Positions 1 to 9,566 of a DNA stretch of 64,000 nt are shown piece by piece. Position numbers and translations under genes: made by a program. Position 1 is the first letter of the stretch, and every line of letters starts with the position of its first letter. Where the stretch lies: assembly GCA_024516155.1 (NCBI GenBank), contig JAJJXM010000080.1:62001-126000 (forward strand). Reading direction: 5' to 3'. The notes beneath the pieces were generated by a model. It ran no database searches. It saw only the letters and a program-made list of their open reading frames with translations, and was not told the DNA's origin. This stretch comes from Pyronema omphalodes. Lineage: Eukaryota > Ascomycota > Pezizomycetes > Pezizales > Pyronemataceae.

Positions 1-1420
1 AGGAGAAACGGGGTGATGCGGAGGAAGAGGGAGAGGGATGGAAAGGAACTAGGACTGGAGCACCGGAGAAGGTGGTCAGAGAAATGAAGGAGGAGTGGGT
101 TCCGCCTATTGGTAGGTTTTCTGGGGTATATTATGCCGTTTTCCAGAAGTATATGATTATTATCATTTTCTGGGGAACTGCCATAATATATCCAAGCTGT
201 ATGATGCAAAATTTTGAAGACTTTCAACTGACTTAATTACAGATGTACTCCTCATCTGGCACACGGCCTTATTGTCACCCCGTAGCTATTACGATGATTC
301 CCTCGCTCTTGGAATTCCCTCCATTTTATCCCTCTCATTCCCCTGGGTTCATCTCCACAAATTCCTCTCCCCATCCGACCTATCCTACACCCTCCCCACC
401 TCCTCCGCCTCCTTCTTCACCCTCTCAACCTCCCAAGACCCCTCCCTGATCCAGCACCTTTTAATCACCTCCCCTGGCACCCCACGTCTCCCACAACTCG
501 ACATATCCTGCCCCAAATGCGATGCCGATCACACCATCTGCATTTCCTCCTACAGCACCCTCAACCTCCGCTGCATCTGCACCTTCCAGATAACCCAACC
601 TAGCCTTGCCGCCGCCCGACTCCGCTCTGACATCGCCTCTCTCCTCGAGGACGGCCCCGGAGTTCGTGGCACCTTCTCCCCACCCTTCCCCGCCGGAGAA
701 GCCATCAACCAAGCCTTAAAATCCTACTACCTAGGCCCCCCCGCGCTTCTAACCCACCCCACCATCTCTGACCTCCTAACCCCCCTGGACAACCCCACCG
801 CCATCGAAAAATTCTACCTCTCCACCCCTCCGCACAGCAGCTCCTCCATCTCCCTCTCCTCCGCAGTTCTCCGCCAGGGTTTATTCATCGACAAAATGCA
901 ACACTTCCTCTGGCTTCGTAGTCCGTCTATATCCCCTCTCCTCCAGCGTGCCAAGGAGAAATACCGAACCTTCTTCGACCTCTTCCAGAGGTTCCCCGGC
1001 GAAACTATGGTTCCTAGTCTAGACACGGATCTGGTCTGGCATACACACCTCCTCACTCCGGCGAGATATTATTACTGGGCCACGCAGAAATGTGATAGGT
1101 GGATTGGACATGATGATGATATGGGTGCGGAGACGACTGAGGCTGCGTGGGAGGCTACGTTGCGGAGATGGGAGGAGGTCGCGCCGGAGATGGAGTATGC
1201 GGGATGTTTCTGTTGGGGGTGTGAAATGGAGCGAGAGGGCGGGGAGTTGCAGGGGTGGTGGGGGAGAAGAGGGGCGGTAAGGAGACGCAGGGAATGGGAG
1301 AGGAGGGTTACGGTGGAGTTTTGGAGGGCGGTCGAGAGGAGGAGGCAACAGGGGGAGGAGGCGTTGGGGAGGAGTGAGTTGAGTAGGGTTCTGCAGGAGG
1401 GGCCGAGGAGGAGGAGGTAG
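1..1420 (+). CDS. DUF1399 / GRDP-like protein (5' truncated by window edge)
   Basis: The frame is open from base 3. An exon ends at 111 with donor GTAGGT, and the next exon runs 243-1420 after an ...ttacAG acceptor (131-bp intron). Splicing creates D-V-L-L-I-W-H-T-A-L-L-S-P-R-S-Y-Y, the first WH-containing motif of the DUF1399 (glycine-rich-domain-protein-like) family. A second motif, TDLVWHTHLLTPARYYYW, lies about 230 residues further on. Two such L-x-W-H-x-x-x-L-x-P-x-x-Y repeats are the family signature. The C-terminus has a CFCWGC cluster followed by an Arg/Glu-rich tail. The true start is upstream of the window. The biochemical role of this family in fungi is not established; plant relatives are linked to stress responses. 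Family assignment is firm, function is open. Confidence 0.85.
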
Positions 1421-1592
1421 TGGTTGCGGTTGATGTTGGTTGGGAAACTGGGACAGATATTTTCTACTTTCTTTGTTGTTCTTTCATTCTTTGTTGTTTT
1501 TTGGTACTGACTTACAGATTGATATTTTCGGAATTCGTATAGCGTAGCATAGCGTTGATTAGCGAAGCTTAGCTAAGATTAGAGTAACATAA

Positions 1593-1688
1593 AGCATATT
1601 AGCATATTAGCATATCAGCATATTGGCATAGTAGCATATTAGCATATTAGCATATTAGCATATCAGCATATTAGCCTATTAGCATATT
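1593..1688. repeat. 8-bp tandem repeat (AGCATATT)x12
   Basis: Twelve contiguous octamers of consensus AGCATATT, with a few single-base variants (e.g. AGCATATC, GGCATAGT). AT-rich, noncoding. Confidence 0.95.
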
Positions 1689-1887
1689 AACCGCCATATA
1701 GCGCGGTTGTGTTTAGCGGGGGATGTATGTTTTCGAATTTATGGTTTTTTTAGTATCTATGATTTTGAATCGCTGGGGATTGTCGAGGATTGATGAAGAC
1801 CGTTGGTAATGCTTGGAGACTGCTGAAGACCAGCAATAACCCCCATCAACCAATAACCCCCAATAACCACCACTCACCCCACCCCAA

Positions 1888-1989
1888 CTCACCCCCACCC
1901 CCACCCCAACTCACCATCAACAAACAACCCAAGCCCCACTCACCCCCACCCCCACCCCAACTCACCATCAACGCACAACCAAAGCCCCA
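1888..1989. repeat. 51-bp direct tandem duplication
   Basis: Two adjacent 51-bp copies (1888-1938, 1939-1989) of a C-rich unit beginning CTCACCCCCACC, differing at a few bases. Confidence 0.9.
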
Positions 1990-2624
1990 TGTTCACCCAG
2001 TACACGGCGCTACCCACATAAATCCATAAATCATCACTTCCCTACCTAGACTCCCCCGGAACTCGTGACTCGTAACTCATAAGTCATACCTCATACCTCA
2101 TACCTCATGTCATACCTCATAAGTCATAACCGTGGGCGGGGTTATTGAGGGTATATACCCACTGGCATTGGTATTGGTAGGTATTGTAGTATATTATACC
2201 ATACTGGTTTAGACGGTGAGAACGGCGAGGACGGTGGAGACGTTGGAGACGGTGAAGACGGTGGAGACGGTGGAGACGGTGGAGATGAGGCAAGATGGGG
2301 CAAGATGGGGCAAGAACATACCAGTGAAGAACATCACCTATGGCAACGCATCAACCATCGCACATCAGAATCCATCGCACATCAGGATTTATAACTCATC
2401 AGAATCCATAACTCTCACAAGCCATTACTCACACAACCCATCACTCACACAACACATCACCCATCACTCCACACGCCCAGCTGAAGTCATGGCGTCTACA
2501 GTCATTGAATATCACCCGCATCCAGAGTCAGAGTCACAGCGCATCACCCGGGGTATGTAGTCATAGTGTATCACTCACTCACTCACATCACCCGCATCAC
2601 TTGCATAACTCGCGCAGCAAAACC

Positions 2625-2702
2625 ACAGATACAGATACAGATACAGATACAGATACAGATACAGATACAGATACAGATACAGATACAGATACAGATACAG
2701 AT
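2625..2702. repeat. Hexanucleotide microsatellite (ACAGAT)x13
   Basis: Thirteen perfect ACAGAT units. It yields open frames on both strands that are not genes. Confidence 0.97.
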
Positions 2703-2975
2703 AAGCATGGGAATATGGATCTGGATATGGATGAGGATGGTGATATGGATGAGGATACAGATGCTGATAGGGGATGGGTTATCGGGGACCGGAGCCGGTA
2801 CGGGGTGGGAGTGGGTGGAGATATGGGATGTGGTGAGGGTATGGGATGTGGAGTGTGGTTGTGACGGCATTGGAATGGTCGTGGGGTAGGGGGCGGAGGG
2901 GAGGGATCGTACTGGCAGGATACCGGGAGGATGGTAGGGGGATGCGGGGTGTTTGGATTAGATGAGGGGCGATAC

Positions 2976-3065
2976 GGTGATGATGGGAATTATGGTGATG
3001 ATGGGAATTATGCTGATGATGGGAATTATGGTGATGATGGGAATTATGGCGATGATGGGAATTAT
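2976..3065. repeat. 18-bp tandem repeat x5
   Basis: Five copies of GGTGATGATGGGAATTAT; units 3 and 5 each differ by one base. Confidence 0.95.
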
Positions 3066-3332
3066 GGGGATGGAACAGGAAATTGGTTTGTTTTATATAG
3101 TAATAAGATTTTTGAACATAGTACCAGAAAACCATTTATAACCAGAACAAAGAAGTAATGCGACAACCACCCAGATAAATACAAGTTACAAAGACCCACT
3201 CCCCAATTCTGTAGATTCCGGAAAATGAAAAAAAAAAAAAAAACACCTATCATAACATCCTATAACTAGCAACCCCATCCAGAGTAAAAGTTCCAGCGCC
3301 GCGGTAGTCACCAGTCACGTTCACTATCCCTC

Positions 3333-3761
3333 TCAACAGAAATTCCCCTTTCCCTTCATCCTTTCCTGCGCATTGACAAACCCCGTAATATCCCCCAAAG
3401 GCCGTCTCACAGCCACAGCCACAGCCCCAAGTCCATTTCCAGCCACTCGATGACCTCCCACAGAATTCAAGCGGGGTTGATCCTGAACCTCCGATGGAGC
3501 CTCGTTCAACTCAGCGGGGCGTACATTCTCCTTACAATCATCTTCAAACCGATTCTCCTCCCGGTGCGTAGTTCCCATTTCCTCCTCATTATCCTGAACA
3601 GCGGCTTCAATAGGATCCTCGTAGATGATGAAGTGACGAGACCTGGCTGTTGGTTGTTGAAGGTCTAGGTTAAGGTTCAGGCTGGCCAATTTCTTGGTGC
3701 TTGAATCAACACGACTTTGGGTGGTTGCGGCGTTGGTTGTTTTATTGGCGTTCGATGACAT
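3333..3761 (-). CDS. Small protein with KEN box and D-box (possible APC/C ligand)
   Basis: An uninterrupted 142-residue frame starting at ATG 3761. It is hydrophilic and low in predicted structure, with Asn/Thr/Ser-rich ends. Visible motifs are an RSRHFIIYEDPIEA stretch (about 41-54), a KEN tripeptide (77-79) in an acidic context, and RRPLGDIT (119-126), which fits the destruction box RxxLxxxT. KEN plus D-box is the degron pair recognised by Cdc20/Cdh1 in anaphase-promoting-complex substrates and pseudosubstrate inhibitors such as yeast Acm1. I do not recognise an exact family, so the cell-cycle role is inferred from these motifs only. No intron is needed. It could also be a lineage-specific disordered protein in which the motifs arose by chance. 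Confidence 0.6.
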   Translation of the reverse strand: MSSNANKTTNAATTQSRVDSSTKKLASLNLNLDLQQPTARSRHFIIYEDPIEAAVQDNEEEMGTTHREENRFEDDCKENVRPAELNEAPSEVQDQPRLNSVGGHRVAGNGLGAVAVAVRRPLGDITGFVNAQERMKGKGNFC

Positions 3762-5981
3762 TGCTTTTCTTTACGGTTGTAGAAGCCCTAAGGGTAAACT
3801 GAAATGTCCCATCGTGTCAGTAAATATAACTGCAATGTAGATGGGCGTATGTGGACTATGAAGAGCAAAAGATGGGGTGGATTATGAAGCTGACCTTTCG
3901 TAGTGATGTCGTGGATGGTGGTTGGATTTACTTTTTCGTTTCTGGCGTAAGGAGGTTTGGATAAGAAATGATTGAAAGAGAGGGTGGGAGAAGGGATTAT
4001 ATAGTCGGAAGGAAGATGGAATCCTTGGCAGCTAGTGACGGGAGGTTTTGTCTTGGTCCCTAGGAATACCATGGAAGGAATACTCGGTATGGCTTATGCT
4101 GCTGTAGAACGGAAGTGTTGAGACAACGGGTGTTGGACACAGCGAGGGGCCATTGGGTTCTCAGATAGCCCCCGAGGGGATGGTCCAGAGTTGGATTACG
4201 GGGTCTCAATTGACCATCTGGCCGTTGAGTTCTCGCAGTCGCGGTTTTGAAATTCATCGGAAAGTTTGAAAGCTCCAAGCTGGATCTGGGCGGGAAAAGA
4301 TACTCGTGAGCTACGGATTCCCGGAACCGGCTAATCAGGATTGTTTTTTGATTGATCAACAAGAGATCAGAGCAGGATGCTGACTGTTATTTCTCTTTAG
4401 GAAGTTCTCGAACTGTCGGTCGCGAGTTGTAGAACGTGTTGAGGACCCGCTTTGGGGTAACTTACTGGCCTGTTGTTGAATCCAGTGTTGGATGGAGATA
4501 ATTTCGTTGTAGGTGTTATACAGGTGTATTGCAATCCATTCTGAATAAGTAAACTGATATCCGAAGCTGTAGATGTCGGTAAGATGGTAATCGTCTTGAC
4601 GGACGGGAAGGGCACCAGTTGGCGTCTGTTGTGATGTGGGTAGGATGAGGAAGGACTGGAAGTGAGGTTAGACAAACAGAGGGAGGATGAAGAACAATGG
4701 GAAAGGGGAAGCAAGAAATTAAAGGGAAAACTCGGCAAGCTTATCTTGTTGATCCGCCCTTATTTAAATTGTTAGAGGACATTCTCTCAGCGGGCCACAT
4801 TGCTAGATATGTTCATAAAACGTCACTCGGGGTTGTAAAGAACCCTGAGTCGTGGTTTGCGTAAAATGCCCTTGGCCCTCCATCGACATGTTACATGATG
4901 TCGGTCGAAGGCTCAGTCAGTGTACGAAATGATCTCTGCCAAATTACGTCTTGTGGATGCAGCCTGCATTTTTGGTTTCGCTTGTGGTGGCTTCTATCAG
5001 AATCAACGTGGCATCGTTTGAGGCGGAAACAGTCTTCGTGAAGGACGAGACACAGGATGTCATATCATGGCAATTGTTTGGCTCCAATTCTGAGTAGAAA
5101 AGTTTAATTATGTAAATATCCACGGTCCATGTGACAAAAAGTCACCGGGGGGATTGGAACAACAATGAAATGTCTCTGATTGTATTCTGTTCTGCAGTTC
5201 TCCACCGGAACACTGGGCAATGCCAGGGAAACCTCCAGGCTAGTAGCGGTCCATATCTTAACAAAGATGTCTTGATCATATGCAGGAGTCAATATGAGTT
5301 TTCTCAGTCTACACTGTGAATGTGATTGGCACATTGATATCCTGTTATAAATGCGGTTATCGCGCTTAGGTTATCCAAGACCAACTGAGCCTGTCCAGAG
5401 AGTATAAGGGTTTGGTCTTAGCTGTAAACCAGATCAGACTATTATTCGCGGTCCCATCTTGCAGTATGACTAGGAACAGCCGTCCTTGAGGTAGTATGGA
5501 CCGGATGGGTTGCGGGTGATTGCGGGTGAACATGACTACGGTCACAAATGGTCACTCGCCTGAGTCCGTTTTTTACCACGTTTCATCATCATTTGGTGGG
5601 AAAATATCTCGGCTCGTGCAAATCCAGTCTCGTCGGTCTTGAACCAAAAGCTGGAACTCTTATCCCAAGCCGCTCGTCTTGTATGCATATCTACATCTGA
5701 GAGAGGATCGCTGCTTGGATGAAGAATTCGGTTTGCCAATCGAGGAGATATAAAGGAGTTGAGGGAATGACAGGTTTGACGCCAGACACTGAGAAATGAT
5801 GTTTTAGTTTCTATGGTCGGGGCTTTCAGGAGGACTCGAGAGGCTTAATAATGGATTGCCACTACAATATCCTGAAGGATTTAAACGGATACAATGACAT
5901 TTGAACTAATGCAACAAAACTACATTCCACAGCCCCCAATATCCCCTGACAACCACAAACCAAAGCCAGCAATTCGCCCAT
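3762..5981. other. Intergenic, includes copy 1 of a dispersed repeat
   Basis: No supported gene. Minus-strand frames between 3790 and 4740 have no good ATG start or family signal and look like upstream and spacer sequence. Positions 4918-5400 are shared with 15930-16400. Confidence 0.55.
4918..5400. repeat. Dispersed repeat R-A, copy 1
   Basis: About 480 bp align colinearly, in the same orientation, with 15930-16400. Shared landmarks include TTTCGCTTGTGGT, a CTCCACCGGA stretch and GCGGTTATCGCGCTTAGGT. Divergence is substantial, with small indels. There is no coding capacity. The two copies bracket the duplicated secreted-protein genes. Confidence 0.8.
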
Positions 5982-6597
5982 CTACGAAGAAGCCTTGCAC
6001 CCATTAGGAGTCCTTCCAATCTCCACCCAAGTCTCTCCTCTTGCCTCATCCTGAATCCATCCCTGCACTATATCCCCCTGTTTACAAGAGTTGTAAACCG
6101 TTCTGGCCATCTCCCCAATCTCTCTTCTTGATCTACAAACGTGCTGTGTTCCCTATTTGTTTTCCATTACTCATTAGCTTCATTGATTTCCCAACACATA
6201 ATATGCATGTAACGGAAAAATACAAAAACATACCCAAGTATGATACCAAACAGCCGGATGCTGTCCATCATTACCATCACACTCGGCCGTGACCCATCCA
6301 TGTGTGTTATCCCGTCTAGCATTAATGTTCCAGGTACAGATTTGTCCATCGGGGTTGTTGTTCATGAGGTTGTTGATGACTCCATCCATGGATCCAGCAG
6401 GTGCAGCCCACAGATCTCTCATGGAGCAGCCGATGGAGGCGCGTTTGTCGAGAAGTGGGTGAGAGGAGATGAGAGCTGGAGATAGGGGGGATGAGGCAGC
6501 CTGTGGGGTGGGTTTAACGGTTGACAGCAATGCAGTGAAGGGGAGTAAATACCATAGCCGTTAGAGAGAGCACGGAAAGAAGGGTGGTAAATTGCAT
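5982..6597 (-). CDS. Secreted six-cysteine protein, copy 1
   Basis: Three exons: 6553-6597, 6234-6500 and 5982-6143, with introns of 52 bp (GTATTT...CACAG) and 90 bp (GTATGT...CACAG), giving 157 residues. The start is the ATG at 6597, opening MQFTTLLSVLSLTAM, a signal-peptide-like hydrophobic stretch. A Lys-Arg at 34-35 fits a Kex2-type cleavage site, which would leave a mature chain of about 122 residues. Cysteines at 40, 70, 89, 107, 124 and 153 would allow three disulfides. The paralogue at 8166-8787 has the same exon structure, and the mature region differs at only about four residues, which strongly supports the model. I recognise no named family. It could be an effector, an antimicrobial peptide or a structural secreted protein. 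A minus-strand TATA-like TATATAA lies roughly 115 bp upstream. Confidence 0.8.
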
Positions 6598-8165
6598 TAT
6601 GTCTGCGACAACTTAAACTCGGGGAGGGTTGAGATTGATGATGGGTGGTAATCTGCTGATTATGGTGATGCTGAAGATGAGCGGAAGAAAAAACCACGAA
6701 TATCAAGGGGGTTATATAGAAGTCCTGCTCAATTATTTCACCATAGAAACTTGACATAACTGTATTCACCGGAAGAAACTCGTAAGGCAGCAGTTACAGG
6801 GAACACAATAGTACTCTGGATACTGGCTGTGAAGTCAGCGCTGTCCATTGATATCATGAAGTAATTGTCGCCATTGTCTCCACAACGGCCAGAACTAGCG
6901 AATAGGGTACTATGTTTTTCACCGGTAACAAACCAACTGATAGTGTACCTTAATTCCGGTACGCCATCCGCCTCGTGAAAGCTCCAAACTAACCTATGAA
7001 ATACCCTAGAAGATCCCAGCCACCACCGGTCATCATAACTCATCATTAGACGCTGCCACTCTTGAGAGTTCACTGGCACAAATAGGCATATATTTATTCC
7101 GACAAAAGCCCGTCCACTAAACACCGTGTGGCGGTGCAGCGGTTGTTGTCCGTAAATTAGTGATCATGCGGTGCTGACTATATGTCGATCCCCGCCGGCT
7201 GTCAGCACAGTAGCGGCCTTCTTAGCCGCCGGCGGCGATTGGTTGTACAGCCAATGCCTCTAGCATACCATATTTACTAAAATATTTACAATTCATGTCT
7301 TCATTTCGAATTTAGACTCAGTGGCAGCGACTGAGAAGCTGTTGACCCTTTTGATGGATACAGCATTAGGGACAACTTGTAACATGTAACATCGTATTCC
7401 TAACCGGGTAACAAGAATATTGTATCATATCCATCAGCTGCGTGGACAGGAAACTTGCGGTGATGTGGTGACAAGATAGTGGAAAACTTGCTCGTGTAGA
7501 ATGCTGCCGTATACTATTACTACCATTGAAATCATCTGGGTAGTGACAACATCTGGCGATATACACGGAGGTCACGCCGGCCAAATAGCACGGTTATAAC
7601 GACGACTAGGTTTTGACAGTGCGTGTTGTTGATATGGATAGTAAGGAAAAGTTGGTATGGAGCCGGCAACTCTGATAGCTTTGATGCTGTAAGAGTCAGG
7701 GGCGGGGGAAGTGGGGGCGGGTGGAGGAGAAGTCAGTTGGGCAAAAGAAGACTCGGGATATTACCGGAATGTGTGGATACGTGTGCGGGAATGATAATGA
7801 TAATATGTGAAATAATAATCATAATATGTGAAAATGAACGGTCAGGAAACATGGAGTGCGGGAAGAACCGCTTGCTGGTGTAATCAATCAGTTTAACTGT
7901 TGAACGCAGTAGATTCGATAACGATCTTGGACGATGAATGGAAGTGAATTGATCATAATGCGGGATATTTTGTAGCAGTTTCTATTGACAATCAAAGAGA
8001 AAAGACAAGTTTCACGAGGGGGGGGGGGGGGGGGGGGGTTTGTCAATCATATTTCAGGCATGCTTGATGAAAAAAAAAACCGACATGGTAATTGAGACAA
8101 AATCTGAATTCAATATCCTCTAAGAATCATACACCTAGCATTCAGTCTCTAACTAAACGAAACAT
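6598..8165. other. Spacer between the paralogues, with duplicated 5' flank
   Basis: Positions about 6600-7260 are the upstream flank of the first secreted-protein gene. Parts of it recur, diverged, upstream of the second copy (8788-9103 and 14137-14610), for example ATTCACCGGAAG, GTCTCCACAACGG and GTCAGCAC. From 7260 to 8165 I see no gene, only a 19-G run. Confidence 0.65.
8020..8038. repeat. Poly(G) tract, 19 bp
   Basis: Uninterrupted run of 19 G in noncoding sequence. Confidence 0.97.
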
Positions 8166-8787
8166 CTACGAAGAAGCCTTGCATCCATTAGGAGTCCTTC
8201 CAATCTCGACCCAAGTCTCTCCCCTAGCCTCGTCTTGAATCCATCCCTGCACTATATCTCCCTGTTTACACGCATCATAAACCCGTCTCGCCATCTCCCC
8301 AATCTCTCTTCTTGATCTACAAACATGCTCGGTACCCTATATAGATCATCGATCATAATGGTGATTAGCTCACCCAATACTCATGCAAGTTAACATTTAA
8401 ATGCCAGAATAAAACAACATACCCAAGTATGATACCAAACCGCCGGATGCTGTCCATCATTAACATCACACTCGGCCGTGACCCATCCATGTGTGTTATC
8501 CCGTCTAGCATTGATGTTCCAGGTACAGATTTGTCCATCGGGGTTGTTGTTCATGAGGTTGTTGATGACTCCATCCATGGATCCAGCAGGCGCAGCCCAC
8601 AGATCTCTCATGGAGCAGCCGATGGAGGCGCGTTTGTCGAGAAGCGGGTGAGAGGAGATGGGAGCTGGAGATACGGGGGAGGAGGCAGCCTGTAAGGTGA
8701 GTTTTATTAGCTGATACCAATGGGTCGAAGGGGAGTAAATACTATGGCCGTTAGGGAGAGCACGGAAAAAATGGTGGTGAATTGCAT
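8166..8787 (-). CDS. Secreted six-cysteine protein, copy 2
   Basis: This is the paralogue of the gene at 5982-6597 with the same three-exon layout: 8743-8787, 8423-8689 and 8166-8327, introns 53 and 95 bp, 157 residues. It opens MQFTTIFSVLSLTAI and keeps the Lys-Arg site and all six cysteines. Most changes lie in the signal and propeptide; the mature part differs at Gly/Val 91, Thr/Arg 119, Asn/Asp 122 and Ser/Ala 123. The second intron's acceptor reads ccGAG rather than the CACAG of copy 1. A G at -3 is disfavoured, so splicing may be weaker here. Its upstream flank is split by a copia retrotransposon starting about 315 bp from the ATG, so its expression may have changed. Confidence 0.78.
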
Positions 8788-9098
8788 TGTTTCTCTGAAG
8801 ATTGAAACTTGTGAATAGCGAGATAGATATCGGTGACTGAAGAATATATAATGATTTTGAGATGCCGATGATGATGAGAAGGTGAGGAATGCCATCAATA
8901 ATCGCAGGGCTTTTATACAAGCCCTAGTTTATCTCTCTCTCTCTCTCTCTCCCTCACCCCCCCCCCCCCCCCCCGCGAACCTGGATAAGGATTCATTCAC
9001 CGGAAGTGTCTCGTAAGGCAGAAGCTCTCATCAATACGATGATCGCAGGGCGCTAAAATCGGTGTATTCGGTAGTATCAAGAAGATGCCATATCCCAA
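8788..9098. other. Truncated upstream flank of copy 2
   Basis: About 310 bp between the secreted-protein start and the retrotransposon target site. It contains a (CT)n run (about 8932-8952) followed by 18 C (8957-8974), then sequence related to the flank of copy 1. Confidence 0.8.
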
Positions 9099-9103
9099 GT
9101 CTC
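9099..9103. repeat. Target-site duplication GTCTC (left)
   Basis: GTCTC directly abuts the left LTR and recurs at 14137-14141 after the right LTR. The paralogous flank keeps an unoccupied GTCTCCACAACGG at 6876-6888. Confidence 0.95.
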
Positions 9104-9491
9104 TATTGGAACGGGCAAGAAGTATACAGCATGCAAGGAGGAATATCTGCACTTTCTTTATCATGAAATCATGTACTCTGTTTTCGTCATTTTTCATTCT
9201 CTTCTTTGTTCTCGTTTGTTGCACTTCACCATGTACTTTTCCTTATTTCCTTTTTCGTCTGTACTTCCCTTTTTTACCATTTTGTACAGATTAGGATATT
9301 GGTTGCAGACAGAGGTTCAGGTATAAGTACCTATGTCTCTTCCAGGGAAAAAGGATCATCACGAAAAATACAACACATTTTAATAACCACATCCTCCCTT
9401 GAGTCCTCTTATTCTTTTCTCACAAACCTGCGAATAATACCCTGACCGGTATTTGCTCAAACTTCCGCTCACGAACGATCACTCGCTATTA
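9104..9491 (+). repeat. Left LTR (388 bp)
   Basis: Begins TATTGGAACGGGC and ends CTCGCTATTA. Matches 13749-14136 base for base as far as I can read. Confidence 0.95.
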
Positions 9492-9506
9492 GGTTATGAG
9501 CCCGGG
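9492..9506 (+). promoter_or_regulatory. Primer binding site: initiator tRNA-Met anticodon arm
   Basis: Directly after the left LTR, GGTTATGAGCCC is the exact complement of GGGCTCATAACC, the anticodon stem-loop of initiator tRNA-Met. This is the half-tRNA priming arrangement known from Drosophila copia and yeast Ty5, rather than priming from the tRNA 3' end. Confidence 0.85.
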
Positions 9507-9566
9507 TAGTCAATAATTGTCCTAACGAGTCAACTTTACCCGCATTTCAATCGAAAATCCGAAACC

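Larger units (their letters stand above)
1421..3332. other. Intergenic, dense in simple and tandem repeats
   Basis: No convincing gene. The open frames here are products of tandem repeats (Pro/His-rich, Asp-Thr-rich or Ile-Gln-rich translations in several frames). It contains four tandem arrays, annotated separately, and a run of 16 A (about 3227-3242). Confidence 0.7.

Noticed and set aside
2505..2889. Asp-Thr and Ile-Gln repeat proteins
   Set aside because: All come from translating the ACAGAT microsatellite in different frames.
4060..4738. Minus-strand frames next to the KEN-box gene
   Set aside because: The 4397-4738 frame has no ATG start; no splice model joined these into a recognisable protein.
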